From: Streptomyces sp. NBC_00249
GTDB taxonomy: Bacteria > Actinomycetota > Actinomycetes > Streptomycetales > Streptomycetaceae
Direction of reading: 5' to 3'
DNA: 64,000 nt
NCBI RefSeq assembly: GCF_026342355.1
Contig: NZ_JAPEMV010000007.1
Coordinates: 310,001-374,000 of the forward strand
The notes below the pieces were generated by a model. The model worked only from the letters and a program-made list of their open reading frames with translations. It was not told where the DNA came from and made no database searches. Made by a program: the position numbers and the translations under genes. Shown here one piece after another: positions 20,171-28,223 of the stretch. Within the stretch, counting starts at the first letter, position 1, and each line of letters opens with the position of its first letter.

Positions 20171-21057
20171 CGGCCCGCCGCCGAGAACAGGGCCCGCATC
20201 GCGCGGCGCAGTCCGCAGACGTCGGTCACCGGCTCGGGGAAGTCGAAGCGGGCGTCGAAGGGGCCGGCCGGGCCGCCGCTGAAGCGGACCCGCAGGCCAA
20301 GGCGGTCCAGCGCGAGCGGGACGGCCGTCAGGCCGTCGCCGCCGCGGGGGCCCAGCAGGCCGCACAGCTCGCCGATCCGGTCGCCGTGGGCGGCGTGCAG
20401 GTGCTGGAGCAGTTCCGTCTCGTGCGCGACCATCGGGTCCGGCTCGGCCGCGGCGAGGTCCTCGGGGTCCACGAGCTCCGCGCCCCACAGGTCGTCCACC
20501 GAGATCTCGCCGACCTCCAGGCGGAGCAGCCTCCAGGCGCAGTCGCCGACGCCCAGCAGTTCGCCCACCGGGTGGCGCTCGGCGAGCAGCGCGGCGCAGG
20601 CCGCGCGGTCGTCGCCGCGGACGGGCGTCAGCCAGCCCGTGAGCCGGGCGCGGCCTCGGATACGATGGGGCACGGACACCGGCGCCACATCCGTGATCTC
20701 GATCACGGCGGTGAGGTCGTCGTCCTGGGCGTGAGCGGCGGCCCTGGCTGCCGCGGATTCCCCTGGTACCAGGAGAATCACGTCCCCGTCCGGGGTGACG
20801 GTCCGAGCGGCCGGCATCCCTGTCCCGAGTTCTCCCTGGTCGAACGACTGCGCGCGGTCGAAACCACCCGGCAGCATGAGGGATACTGAGGCGTTGGACT
20901 CTACGAGGGTTCGTACGCGTTCGGCTCCGGTGAGCTGCCGAACGCCTTCCCTGGGACGCGGCTGACCTTGCTTATCGTCGTCGAAAGCGGATTCCGTTTC
21001 GTTGGAATCCGAACTTCGGTGCGCACTGGGCAGGGGGATCCCATGTGGTCGAGACAT
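20167..21057 (-). CDS. DUF2470-type protein, probably linked to haem or iron use
   Basis: 296 residues from ATG 21057, chosen because GAGGAGG lies just upstream. The C-terminal half fits DUF2470 (PDPMVAHETELLQHLHAAHGD, GLTAVPLALDRLGLRVRF), a domain often attached to pyridoxamine-oxidase-like haem-utilisation proteins. The middle part (LTGWLTPVRGDDRAACAALLAERHP) resembles the split-barrel region of that family, but I cannot confirm the fold. An iron-box-like operator lies 15-33 bases ahead of the start, which supports an iron-linked role. Confidence 0.75.
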   Translation of the reverse strand: MSRPHGIPLPSAHRSSDSNETESAFDDDKQGQPRPREGVRQLTGAERVRTLVESNASVSLMLPGGFDRAQSFDQGELGTGMPAARTVTPDGDVILLVPGESAAARAAAHAQDDDLTAVIEITDVAPVSVPHRIRGRARLTGWLTPVRGDDRAACAALLAERHPVGELLGVGDCAWRLLRLEVGEISVDDLWGAELVDPEDLAAAEPDPMVAHETELLQHLHAAHGDRIGELCGLLGPRGGDGLTAVPLALDRLGLRVRFSGGPAGPFDARFDFPEPVTDVCGLRRAMRALFSAAGR

Positions 21058-21071
21058 TACGTCCTCCTCGA

Positions 21072-21090
21072 TAAGGTAAGCCTCACCTAA
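21072..21090 (-). promoter_or_regulatory. Iron box (DmdR/IdeR-type operator)
   Basis: TAAGGTAAGCCTCACCTAA on the plus strand matches the Streptomyces DmdR consensus TTAGGTTAGGCTCACCTAA at 16 of 19 positions. On the minus strand, TTCACG and TAAGTT with 17 bases between them form a plausible promoter whose start would fall inside the box. The box is also 22 bases upstream of rpsD. Confidence 0.75.
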
Positions 21091-21112
21091 CTTACATGGA
21101 GGTAGGTTCCCC

Positions 21113-21724
21113 GTGAACCAGAAGCGACCCAAGGTCAAGAAGTCGCGTGCCCTCGGCATCGCCCTGACGCCGAAGGCTGTCAAGTACTTCGAGGCCCGCC
21201 CCTACCCGCCGGGCGAGCACGGCCGTGGCCGCAAGCAGAACTCGGACTACAAGGTCCGTCTGCTCGAGAAGCAGCGTCTGCGCGCCCAGTACGACATCTC
21301 CGAGCGTCAGATGGCTCGCGCCTACGACCGCGCCAAGAAGGCCGAAGGCAAGACGGGCGAGGCGCTGGTCGTCGAGCTCGAGCGTCGCCTCGACGCCCTG
21401 GTCCTGCGTTCGGGCATCGCCCGCACCATCTACCAGGCCCGCCAGATGGTCGTTCACGGCCACATCGAGGTCAACGGTGGCAAGGTCGACAAGCCGTCGT
21501 TCCGTGTCCGCCCGGACGACGTCATCACCGTGCGCGAGCGCAGCCGCGAGAAGGTTCCGTTCCAGGTTGCCCGTGAGGGTGGCTACGCAGGCGAGGGCGA
21601 GACCCCGCGCTACCTGCAGGTCAACCTGAAGGCCCTGGCCTTCCGCCTGGACCGCGACCCGAACCGCAAGGAAATCCCGGTCATCTGCGACGAGCAGCTC
21701 GTCGTCGAGTACTACGCCCGCTGA
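21113..21724 (+). CDS. rpsD: 30S ribosomal protein S4
   Basis: 203 residues. S4 nucleates assembly of the small subunit by binding 16S rRNA. The S4 RNA-binding domain spans about residues 90-155 ([40 protein letters not shown]). The N-terminal region lacks the four zinc-binding cysteines of some S4 proteins. GTG start with GGAGGTAGG upstream. Only 55 bases separate it from the divergent DUF2470 gene, and an iron box lies in that gap. Confidence 0.97.
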   Translation: MNQKRPKVKKSRALGIALTPKAVKYFEARPYPPGEHGRGRKQNSDYKVRLLEKQRLRAQYDISERQMARAYDRAKKAEGKTGEALVVELERRLDALVLRSGIARTIYQARQMVVHGHIEVNGGKVDKPSFRVRPDDVITVRERSREKVPFQVAREGGYAGEGETPRYLQVNLKALAFRLDRDPNRKEIPVICDEQLVVEYYAR

Positions 21725-21741
21725 TCCAGCGGACGTAGCCC

Positions 21742-23970
21742 TCACAGGCTGGTGTCGGCCCGCCGTCCCCTCCGGGGGGCGGCGGGCTTTCCCGTTCCCG
21801 TTCCCGTTCCCGTTCCCGTTCCCGTTCCCGTTCCCGTTCCCGTTCCCGTTCCCGTTCCCGTGAACGGGCGCAGCCGCCGGGATTCCGGCTCCGGGACCCC
21901 CTGCGCCCGCAGCACCAGCGCCTCCAGGCTCAGCTGCCGGCCCTCGGCGGCGTACGCCGCGTACCGCTCGGGCCCCAGCACCTCGCCCGCCCGCTCCTGG
22001 CACATCAGCCGGGGCGCGTTGAAGTACCCCGACCCGAACAGCCGCAGGCCGACCCCCTCCCACATCGGCTCCGCCGCCCCCTGGAGCACCGCGGCCTCCG
22101 CCGCACCGCCCTCGGCGACGGTCACCAGCGCCAGCAGCTCCACCGCCAGCACCAGCCCGACCAGGTCGCGGAAGGTGTGGTTCACGGACACGCACTCGGT
22201 CAGCAGCCGTCTCGCCTCGGCGGTGCCCCCGGCGTCCAGGGCCGCGTACGCCAGCACGTACAGGGCGTACGCCTTCGTCCAGAGCTCGCCGCGCTCCTGG
22301 CAGATCTCCCGGACCTCCTCGCACAGCGACACCGCTCCCGCCAGGTCCCCCTGGAAGGCCAGCGCCATCGCCAGCTCCACCTGGCACATCAGCACGTTGC
22401 TGTTGAGCTCCCCGGTCTCCCGGTACAGCTCCAGCGCCGCCCCCAGCAGCTGCCCGGCCCGTGCCATGTCGTCCGAGACCAGGGCCAGACACCCCTGGCG
22501 GTGCACGGCGTACGCGGTGGCCACCCGGTTCCCGGTCCGCTCCGCGCCGTCCCGGCACTCGTGCAGCGCGCTCATCGAGGCCACCGAGTCGCCCTGGAGC
22601 GCCGCCACGTAGCCCAGCACCCACAGGGCCTTCAGCCGCGAGCCCTCGTGCTCCTCCTCCGCCGGGCCGGCCTCCAGGGCCCGGTCCAGCCAGTACCGGC
22701 CCTCGGTGAGCCGCCCGCAGCCCGCCCAGTAGAACCAGAGGGTGCCCGCCAGGTACTGGCCCAGGTGCGCCTCGTGCGGATCCTCCAGGCAGTGCTCCAG
22801 CGCGAGCCGCAGGTTCGCCAGCTCCGTCTCCGCCAGCGCGGCCACCTCCCGCTGGCGCGGGCTGAACCAGTCCAGCTCGCACCAGGTGGCCAGGCCCAGG
22901 TACCAGTCCCGGTGGCGCCGCCGCAGCCGCTCCGCGTCCCCCGTCGACTCCAGCCATCCCGCCCCGTACATCCGTACGGTCTCCAGCATCCGGTAGCGGA
23001 CCCCGGCCGGGGTCTCCTCCCGGGCCAGCAGGGACTGGTCCAGCAGCTCCCCGACCAGGTCCAGCACCCGGTCCACCGGCAGACCAGAGTCCGCGCACAC
23101 GTACTCGGCGGCATCGAGGTCGAACCGCCCGGCGAACACCGACAGCCGGGCCCACAGCAGCCGCTCGTCCGGGGTGCACAGCTCGTGGCTCCACCCGATC
23201 GCGGTCCGCAGCGTCCGGTGCCGGGGCAGCGCCCCGCGCACCCCGCCCGTGAGCAGGTCGAAGCGGTCCTCCAGCCGCGCCAGTACCTGCTCCGGGGACA
23301 GCGCCCGCAGCCGGCCCGCCGCCAGCTCCAGGGCCAGCGCGATCCCGTCGAGGCGCGCGCAGAGCTCGGCCAGCACCGGCCGGTTCGCCTCCGTCACCGC
23401 GAACGCCGGATCGGCGGCCGCCGCCCGCTCGGCCAGCAGCTCCAGGGCCGGCGGCCCCTCCAGCGGGGCCAGCGGGAACACCGCCTCCCCCTCCAGCGCG
23501 AGCCGACGGCGCCCCGCGGCGAGCACCCGCAGGCCGGGGCAGTGCAGCAGCAGCTCCCGCACCAGGGCGGCGGTCTCCTCGACCAGGTGCTCGAACCCGT
23601 CCAGCACCAGCAGCAGCCGCCGCCCGGCCAGGTGCTCCACCAGCACCTTCCGGGGCGGCCGGACGGTGTGGTCCGTGAGCCCGAGCGCCTCGGCGAGGAC
23701 GAGGTCGAGCAGCGCCGGATCACGGAGGCAGGACAGCTCGACGAGCCACGCGCCGTCGCAGTAGCGTTCCTCCACCTCCTCGGAGGCGGCCCGCGCCAGG
23801 GCCAGGACCAGCCGGGACTTGCCCACGCCGCCCGTCCCGGTCACCGTCACCAGCCGCGAGGACTCCAGGGCCCGCCCGAGCCCGGCCAGTTCGCCACCCC
23901 GCCCGACGAAGCCGCTCAGCTCCGAGGGAAGATTGCCCCGCGCCCCTTGTCCCATGGGTCCGTGTCGCAT
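21742..23970 (-). CDS. NB-ARC/TPR signalling protein lacking an obvious DNA-binding domain
   Basis: 742 residues if ATG 23970 is the start; TTG 24009 and ATG 23955 are alternatives and none has a good binding site. Walker A GTGGVGKS at 45-52, LLLVLDGFEHL as Walker B, the AfsR/LuxR-type NB-ARC block (ARLDGIALALELAAGRLR, RTLRTAIGWSHELC) and C-terminal TPR-like helices. AfsR and related regulators carry a SARP or LuxR helix-turn-helix; none is visible here. Instead the end is a run of twelve Thr-Gly pairs encoded by a hexanucleotide repeat, then KPAAPRRGRRADTSL. It is likely a regulator or scaffold acting by protein contact. Confidence 0.75.
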   Translation of the reverse strand: MRHGPMGQGARGNLPSELSGFVGRGGELAGLGRALESSRLVTVTGTGGVGKSRLVLALARAASEEVEERYCDGAWLVELSCLRDPALLDLVLAEALGLTDHTVRPPRKVLVEHLAGRRLLLVLDGFEHLVEETAALVRELLLHCPGLRVLAAGRRRLALEGEAVFPLAPLEGPPALELLAERAAAADPAFAVTEANRPVLAELCARLDGIALALELAAGRLRALSPEQVLARLEDRFDLLTGGVRGALPRHRTLRTAIGWSHELCTPDERLLWARLSVFAGRFDLDAAEYVCADSGLPVDRVLDLVGELLDQSLLAREETPAGVRYRMLETVRMYGAGWLESTGDAERLRRRHRDWYLGLATWCELDWFSPRQREVAALAETELANLRLALEHCLEDPHEAHLGQYLAGTLWFYWAGCGRLTEGRYWLDRALEAGPAEEEHEGSRLKALWVLGYVAALQGDSVASMSALHECRDGAERTGNRVATAYAVHRQGCLALVSDDMARAGQLLGAALELYRETGELNSNVLMCQVELAMALAFQGDLAGAVSLCEEVREICQERGELWTKAYALYVLAYAALDAGGTAEARRLLTECVSVNHTFRDLVGLVLAVELLALVTVAEGGAAEAAVLQGAAEPMWEGVGLRLFGSGYFNAPRLMCQERAGEVLGPERYAAYAAEGRQLSLEALVLRAQGVPEPESRRLRPFTGTGTGTGTGTGTGTGTGTGTGTGKPAAPRRGRRADTSL
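21758..21787 (+). terminator. rpsD terminator inside the 3' end of the convergent gene
   Basis: Arms 21758-21770 and 21775-21787 (13 bp with one T-G pair) are followed by TTT. It lies within the last codons of the minus-strand NB-ARC gene. Confidence 0.65.
21789..21860. repeat. Hexanucleotide tandem repeat, 12 perfect copies of TTCCCG
   Basis: 72 bases of unbroken 6-bp repeat, encoding (Thr-Gly)12 near the C-terminus of the NB-ARC protein. Because the unit is two codons long, gain or loss of copies keeps the frame. Confidence 0.97.
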
Positions 23971-23980
23971 GGGACACGGA
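23948..23980 (-). promoter_or_regulatory. Overlapping palindromes at the start of the NB-ARC gene
   Basis: TGTCCCATG (23948-23956) and CATGGGACA (23968-23976) form one perfect dyad. TCCGTGTC (23959-23966) and GACACGGA (23973-23980) form a second one across it. They cover the candidate start codons and could be an operator. Confidence 0.45.
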
Positions 23981-24091
23981 GAGTACTGCCACGGATGCGG
24001 AAGGTACAAAGCCGCGCCGGGCCGGGCCCGCGCCGGCGGGCCGCCCGCCTCCGTATTCCGGTACTGCGGCGGATCTCCGGCGCGATAGGGT

Positions 24092-24110
24092 CGGAGAAGA
24101 CTTTTCTCCG
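24092..24110 (+). other. Small hairpin in an A+T-rich leader
   Basis: CGGAGAA and TTCTCCG around GACTT, in an unusually A+T-rich stretch before the DUF948 gene; possibly a leader structure. Confidence 0.35.
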
Positions 24111-24141
24111 TAGATTTTCCAGATTCAGGGAGCGGTGCATC

Positions 24142-24570
24142 GTGTCCGGTGGAGAGGTGGCCGGGATCCTCGTGGCCGTCTTCTGGGCCATCCTGGTCTC
24201 CTTCCTCGCCGTGGTGCTGGTGAGGCTCGCCCAGGTGCTCAGGGCGACCACCAAGCTGGTGGCCGACGTGACCGAGCAGGCCGTACCGCTGCTCGCGGAC
24301 GCCTCGACCACGGTCCGCTCCGCGCGCACCCAGCTCGACCGGGTCGACGCCATCGCGAGCGACGTCCAGGAGGTCACCTCCAACGCGTCCGCGCTGTCCT
24401 CCACCGTGGCCTCCACCTTCGGCGGACCGCTGGTCAAGGTCGCGGCCTTCGGCTACGGCGTCCGCAAGGCCCTGGGCAAGACGGATGACGTGCCGCAGAA
24501 GACACCCCGACGTACTGTGATCGTTGGCCGCACCGTGCCGGCGGCCAGGCGCCGGAAGCAGAAGGGCTGA
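24142..24570 (+). CDS. DUF948 membrane protein
   Basis: 142 residues from GTG 24142. One N-terminal membrane helix (VAGILVAVFWAILVSFLAVVL region, residues 4-26), then a long amphipathic helix (ATTKLVADVTEQAVPLLADA, VRSARTQLDRVDAIASDV) typical of DUF948, and a basic C-terminus (PAARRRKQKG). Function unknown; such proteins are often found just upstream of alaS in actinobacteria. The next small gene starts 8 bases later and alaS overlaps that one, so the three form an operon. Confidence 0.85.
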   Translation: MSGGEVAGILVAVFWAILVSFLAVVLVRLAQVLRATTKLVADVTEQAVPLLADASTTVRSARTQLDRVDAIASDVQEVTSNASALSSTVASTFGGPLVKVAAFGYGVRKALGKTDDVPQKTPRRTVIVGRTVPAARRRKQKG

Positions 24571-24578
24571 GACCTCCG

Positions 24579-24938
24579 ATGTTCCGCCGAGCCTTCTGGT
24601 TCACCGCAGGCGCCGCCGCCGGCGTGTGGGCCACCACCAAGGTCAACCGTCAGCTGAAGAAGCTGACGCCGGAGAGCCTCGCCGCCCAGGCGGCCGACAA
24701 GGCCGTCGAGGCGGGCCACCGCCTCAAGGACTTCGCCCTCGACGTCAAGGCGGGCATGACCCAGCGCGAGGACGAGCTCAACGACGCACTGGGGCTCCAC
24801 CAGGACCCCGACCGGCCCGACAACGTCACCGCCCTCCCCGGGCCGCGGCGGCTGCGGGCCATCGAGCACCACAAAGACCAGACCAACAATCGTTCGAGCC
24901 GCTCGGCGGTTACGTACAACCGGAATGAGGACCACTGA
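24579..24938 (+). CDS. Small conserved membrane-associated protein (DUF6167-like)
   Basis: 119 residues. It has a short hydrophobic N-terminus ([20 protein letters not shown]), then a helical, charged part ([35 protein letters not shown]). The C-terminus is polar. I recognise it only as the conserved small protein between the DUF948 gene and alaS. Its TGA shares one base with the alaS ATG (TGATG), so translation is coupled. Confidence 0.85.
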   Translation: MFRRAFWFTAGAAAGVWATTKVNRQLKKLTPESLAAQAADKAVEAGHRLKDFALDVKAGMTQREDELNDALGLHQDPDRPDNVTALPGPRRLRAIEHHKDQTNNRSSRSAVTYNRNEDH

Positions 24939-27622
24939 TGGAGTCGGCTGAAATCCGCCGCCGCTGGCTGAGCTTCTTCGAGGAGCGCGGTCACACCGTC
25001 GTCCCTTCGGCGTCGCTCATCGCGGACGACCCGACTCTGCTGCTGGTCAACGCGGGCATGGTCCCCTTCAAGCCGTACTTCCTCGGTGAGACCAAGCCCC
25101 CGGCGCCCCGCGCCACCAGCGTGCAGAAGTGCGTCCGTACCCCGGACATCGAAGAGGTCGGCAAGACCACCCGCCACGGCACGTTCTTCCAGATGTGCGG
25201 CAACTTCTCCTTCGGCGACTACTTCAAGGAAGGCGCCATCAAGTACGCCTGGGAGCTGCTCACCAGCTCCGTGGCGGACGGCGGCTACGGCCTGGAGCCG
25301 GAGAAGCTCTGGATCACCGTCTACCTCGACGACGACGAGGCCGAGACGATCTGGCGCGAGAAGATCGGCGTCCCCGCCGAGCGGATCCAGCGCCTGGGCA
25401 AGAAGGACAACTTCTGGTCCATGGGCGTCCCGGGCCCCTGCGGCCCCTGCTCCGAGATCAACTACGACCGCGGCCCCGAGTTCGGCGTCGAGGGCGGCCC
25501 CGCCGTCAACGACGAGCGCTACGTGGAGATCTGGAACCTGGTCTTCATGCAGTACGAGCGCGGCGTCGGCGACGGGAAGGAAGACTTCCCGATCCTCGGT
25601 GACCTGCCGTCGAAGAACATCGACACCGGCCTCGGCCTCGAACGCCTCGCGATGATCCTGCAGGGCGTGCAGAACATGTACGAGACCGACACCCTGCGCG
25701 TGGTCATGGACAAGGCCACCGAGCTGACCGGCGTGCAGTACGGCGCCGCGAAGGGCACCGACGTCTCGATGCGCGTGGTCGCCGACCACATCCGCACCTC
25801 CGTCATGCTCATCGGCGACGGCGTCACCCCCGGCAACGAGGGCCGCGGCTACGTGCTGCGCCGCATCATGCGCCGCGCCATCCGCAACATGCGCCTCATG
25901 GGCGCCACGGGCCCGGTCGTCCAGGAGCTCGTCGACGTCGTGATCAACACGATGGGCCAGCAGTACCCGGAGCTCGTCACCGACCGCAAGCGCATCGAGA
26001 CCGTCGCGCTCGCCGAGGAGGCCGCCTTCCTCAAGGCCGTCAAGGGCGGCACGAACATCCTCGACACCGCCGTCTCCGAGACCAAGGCCGCCGGCGGCAC
26101 GGTCCTCTCCGGCGACAAGGCGTTCCTGCTCCACGACACCTGGGGCTTCCCGATCGACCTCACCCTGGAGATGGCCGCCGAGCAGGGCCTCTCCGTGGAC
26201 GAGCCCGGCTTCCGCCGCCTGATGCAGGAGCAGCGCGACCGCGCCAAGGCCGATGCCAAGGCCAAGAAGACCGGCCACGCGGACATGTCCGCCTACCGGG
26301 AGATCGCCGACGGCTCCGGCACCACCGAGTTCATCGGCTACGCCTCCAACCAGGGCGAGTCCACCATCGTCGGCCTGCTGGTCAACGGCGTCTCCGCGCC
26401 CGCCGCCTCCGAGGGCGACGAGGTCGAGGTCGTCCTCGACCGCACCCCCTTCTACGCCGAGGGCGGCGGCCAGCTCGCCGACCAGGGCCGCATCAAGCTC
26501 GACACGGGCGCCGTCATCGAGGTCCGCGACGTCCAGCAGCCGGTCCCGGGCGTCTCCGTCCACAAGGGCACCGTCCAGGTCGGCGAGGTGACGGTGGGCG
26601 CCTCCGTGTACGCCGCCATCGACGGCAACCGCCGCCGGGCCATCGCCCGCGCCCACTCGGCCACGCACCTGACCCACCAGGCGCTGCGCGACGCCCTCGG
26701 CCCCACGGCCGCCCAGGCCGGCTCCGAGAACTCGCCCGGCCGCTTCCGCTTCGACTTCGGCTCCCCGAACGCCGTTCCCGGCACGGTCCTCACCGACGTC
26801 GAGCAGAAGATCAACGACGTGCTCTCGCGCGAGCTCGAGGTCACCGCCGAGGTCATGAGCATCGACGAGGCCAAGAAGCAGGGCGCCATCGCCGAGTTCG
26901 GCGAGAAGTACGGCGAGCGCGTGCGCGTCGTGACCATCGGCGACTTCTCCAAGGAGCTGTGCGGCGGCACGCACGTCGGCAACACCTCCCAGCTGGGCCT
27001 GGTGAAGCTGCTCGGCGAGTCCTCCATCGGTTCCGGCGTGCGCCGCGTCGAGGCCCTGGTGGGCGTGGACGCGTACAACTTCCTCGCCAAGGAGCACACG
27101 GTCGTCGCCCAGCTCCAGGAGCTGGTCAAGGGCCGCCCCGAGGAGCTGCCGGAGAAGATCGCCTCCATGCTCGGCAAGCTGAAGGACGCCGAGAAGGAGA
27201 TCGAGAAGTTCCGCGCGGAGAAGGTCCTGCAGGCCGCCGCCGGTCTCGCCGCCGGCGCCCAGGACATCCGTGGCGTCGCCCTCGTCGTGGGCACCGTCCC
27301 GGACGGCACCGGCGCCGACGACCTGCGCAAGCTGGTCCTCGACGTCCGCGGCCGGCTGCAGCAAATTACAGGCGCGGGCGACCGCCCGGCCGTCGTCGCC
27401 CTGTTCACCACGGCGAACGACCGCCCGCTGACCGTCATCGCCACCAACGAGGCGGCCCGCGAGCGCGGCCTCAAGGCCGGTGACCTGGTCCGCGCCGCCG
27501 CCAAGACCCTCGGCGGCGGCGGTGGCGGCAAGCCGGACGTGGCCCAGGGCGGCGGTCAGAACCCGGCCGCCGTGCCGGAGGCCATCGCCGCGGTCGAGCG
27601 CCTCGTCGTCGAGACGGTCTGA
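24938..27622 (+). CDS. alaS: Alanyl-tRNA synthetase
   Basis: 894 residues, full length. The class II catalytic core starts [18 protein letters not shown], and [20 protein letters not shown] is the family signature. The editing domain carries [12 protein letters not shown] and CGGTHVGN, the zinc and mischarged-tRNA clearing motifs. The DHHA1-type C-terminal domain ends in [15 protein letters not shown]. It shares a base with the upstream small gene, and ruvX follows after 2 bases. Confidence 0.97.
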   Translation: MESAEIRRRWLSFFEERGHTVVPSASLIADDPTLLLVNAGMVPFKPYFLGETKPPAPRATSVQKCVRTPDIEEVGKTTRHGTFFQMCGNFSFGDYFKEGAIKYAWELLTSSVADGGYGLEPEKLWITVYLDDDEAETIWREKIGVPAERIQRLGKKDNFWSMGVPGPCGPCSEINYDRGPEFGVEGGPAVNDERYVEIWNLVFMQYERGVGDGKEDFPILGDLPSKNIDTGLGLERLAMILQGVQNMYETDTLRVVMDKATELTGVQYGAAKGTDVSMRVVADHIRTSVMLIGDGVTPGNEGRGYVLRRIMRRAIRNMRLMGATGPVVQELVDVVINTMGQQYPELVTDRKRIETVALAEEAAFLKAVKGGTNILDTAVSETKAAGGTVLSGDKAFLLHDTWGFPIDLTLEMAAEQGLSVDEPGFRRLMQEQRDRAKADAKAKKTGHADMSAYREIADGSGTTEFIGYASNQGESTIVGLLVNGVSAPAASEGDEVEVVLDRTPFYAEGGGQLADQGRIKLDTGAVIEVRDVQQPVPGVSVHKGTVQVGEVTVGASVYAAIDGNRRRAIARAHSATHLTHQALRDALGPTAAQAGSENSPGRFRFDFGSPNAVPGTVLTDVEQKINDVLSRELEVTAEVMSIDEAKKQGAIAEFGEKYGERVRVVTIGDFSKELCGGTHVGNTSQLGLVKLLGESSIGSGVRRVEALVGVDAYNFLAKEHTVVAQLQELVKGRPEELPEKIASMLGKLKDAEKEIEKFRAEKVLQAAAGLAAGAQDIRGVALVVGTVPDGTGADDLRKLVLDVRGRLQQITGAGDRPAVVALFTTANDRPLTVIATNEAARERGLKAGDLVRAAAKTLGGGGGGKPDVAQGGGQNPAAVPEAIAAVERLVVETV

Positions 27623-27624
27623 CG

Positions 27625-28095
27625 ATGACGCTGCGCCGCGGCCGCCGACTGGCCATCGACGTCGGGGACGCCCGGATCGGGGTCGCCTCCTGCGACCCCG
27701 ACGGGGTGCTCGCCACTCCGGTGGAGACCGTCCCGGGCCGGGACATCCCCTTCGCCCACCGGCGGCTGCGGCAGCTCGTCGAGGAGTACGAACCCCTCGA
27801 AGTCGTGGTCGGCCTTCCCCGCTCGCTCAGCGGGCGGGAGGGGCCGGCCGCGGTGAAGGTGCGTGCCTTCGCGAACGAACTGGCCAAGGGGATCAAGCCG
27901 GTGACGGTCCGTCTGGTGGACGAGCGGATGACCACCGTCACCGCCGCCCAGGGCCTGCGGGCCTCCGGGAGGAACGCCAAGAAGGGCCGTTCGGTCATCG
28001 ACCAGGCGGCCGCTGTGGTCATCCTCCAGAACGCTCTGGAGACCGAACGGGTATCAGGTAATCCGCCCGGTGAGTGCGTCGAAGTGGTTGTCTGA
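27625..28095 (+). CDS. ruvX: Putative pre-16S rRNA nuclease / Holliday resolvase-like RuvX (YqgF)
   Basis: 156 residues, RNase H-like fold. Asp12 lies in LAIDVGDARIGVASCD, Glu/Asp positions in VVGLPRSLSGREGPAA and LVDERMTTVTA, and the final Asp in GRSVIDQAAAVVIL. In bacteria the family matures the 5' end of 16S rRNA. It starts 2 bases after alaS, the usual linkage. The protein is slightly longer than E. coli YqgF. Confidence 0.93.
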   Translation: MTLRRGRRLAIDVGDARIGVASCDPDGVLATPVETVPGRDIPFAHRRLRQLVEEYEPLEVVVGLPRSLSGREGPAAVKVRAFANELAKGIKPVTVRLVDERMTTVTAAQGLRASGRNAKKGRSVIDQAAAVVILQNALETERVSGNPPGECVEVVV

Positions 28096-28223
28096 TCGCG
28101 ATACGGTAACGTTCCGCGCGATGAGACGGCATTCGAACAGCCGTCGCCCACCACTAAAGAGGCGGAACCGGGTGTCGCGGCCGACGGAAGCCGTGGCCTT
28201 CGTCTCGCGGCTCTAGGGGACCG

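Noticed and set aside
21789-21860. CRISPR-like array
   Set aside because: The 6-bp units are contiguous without spacers; it is a coding microsatellite.
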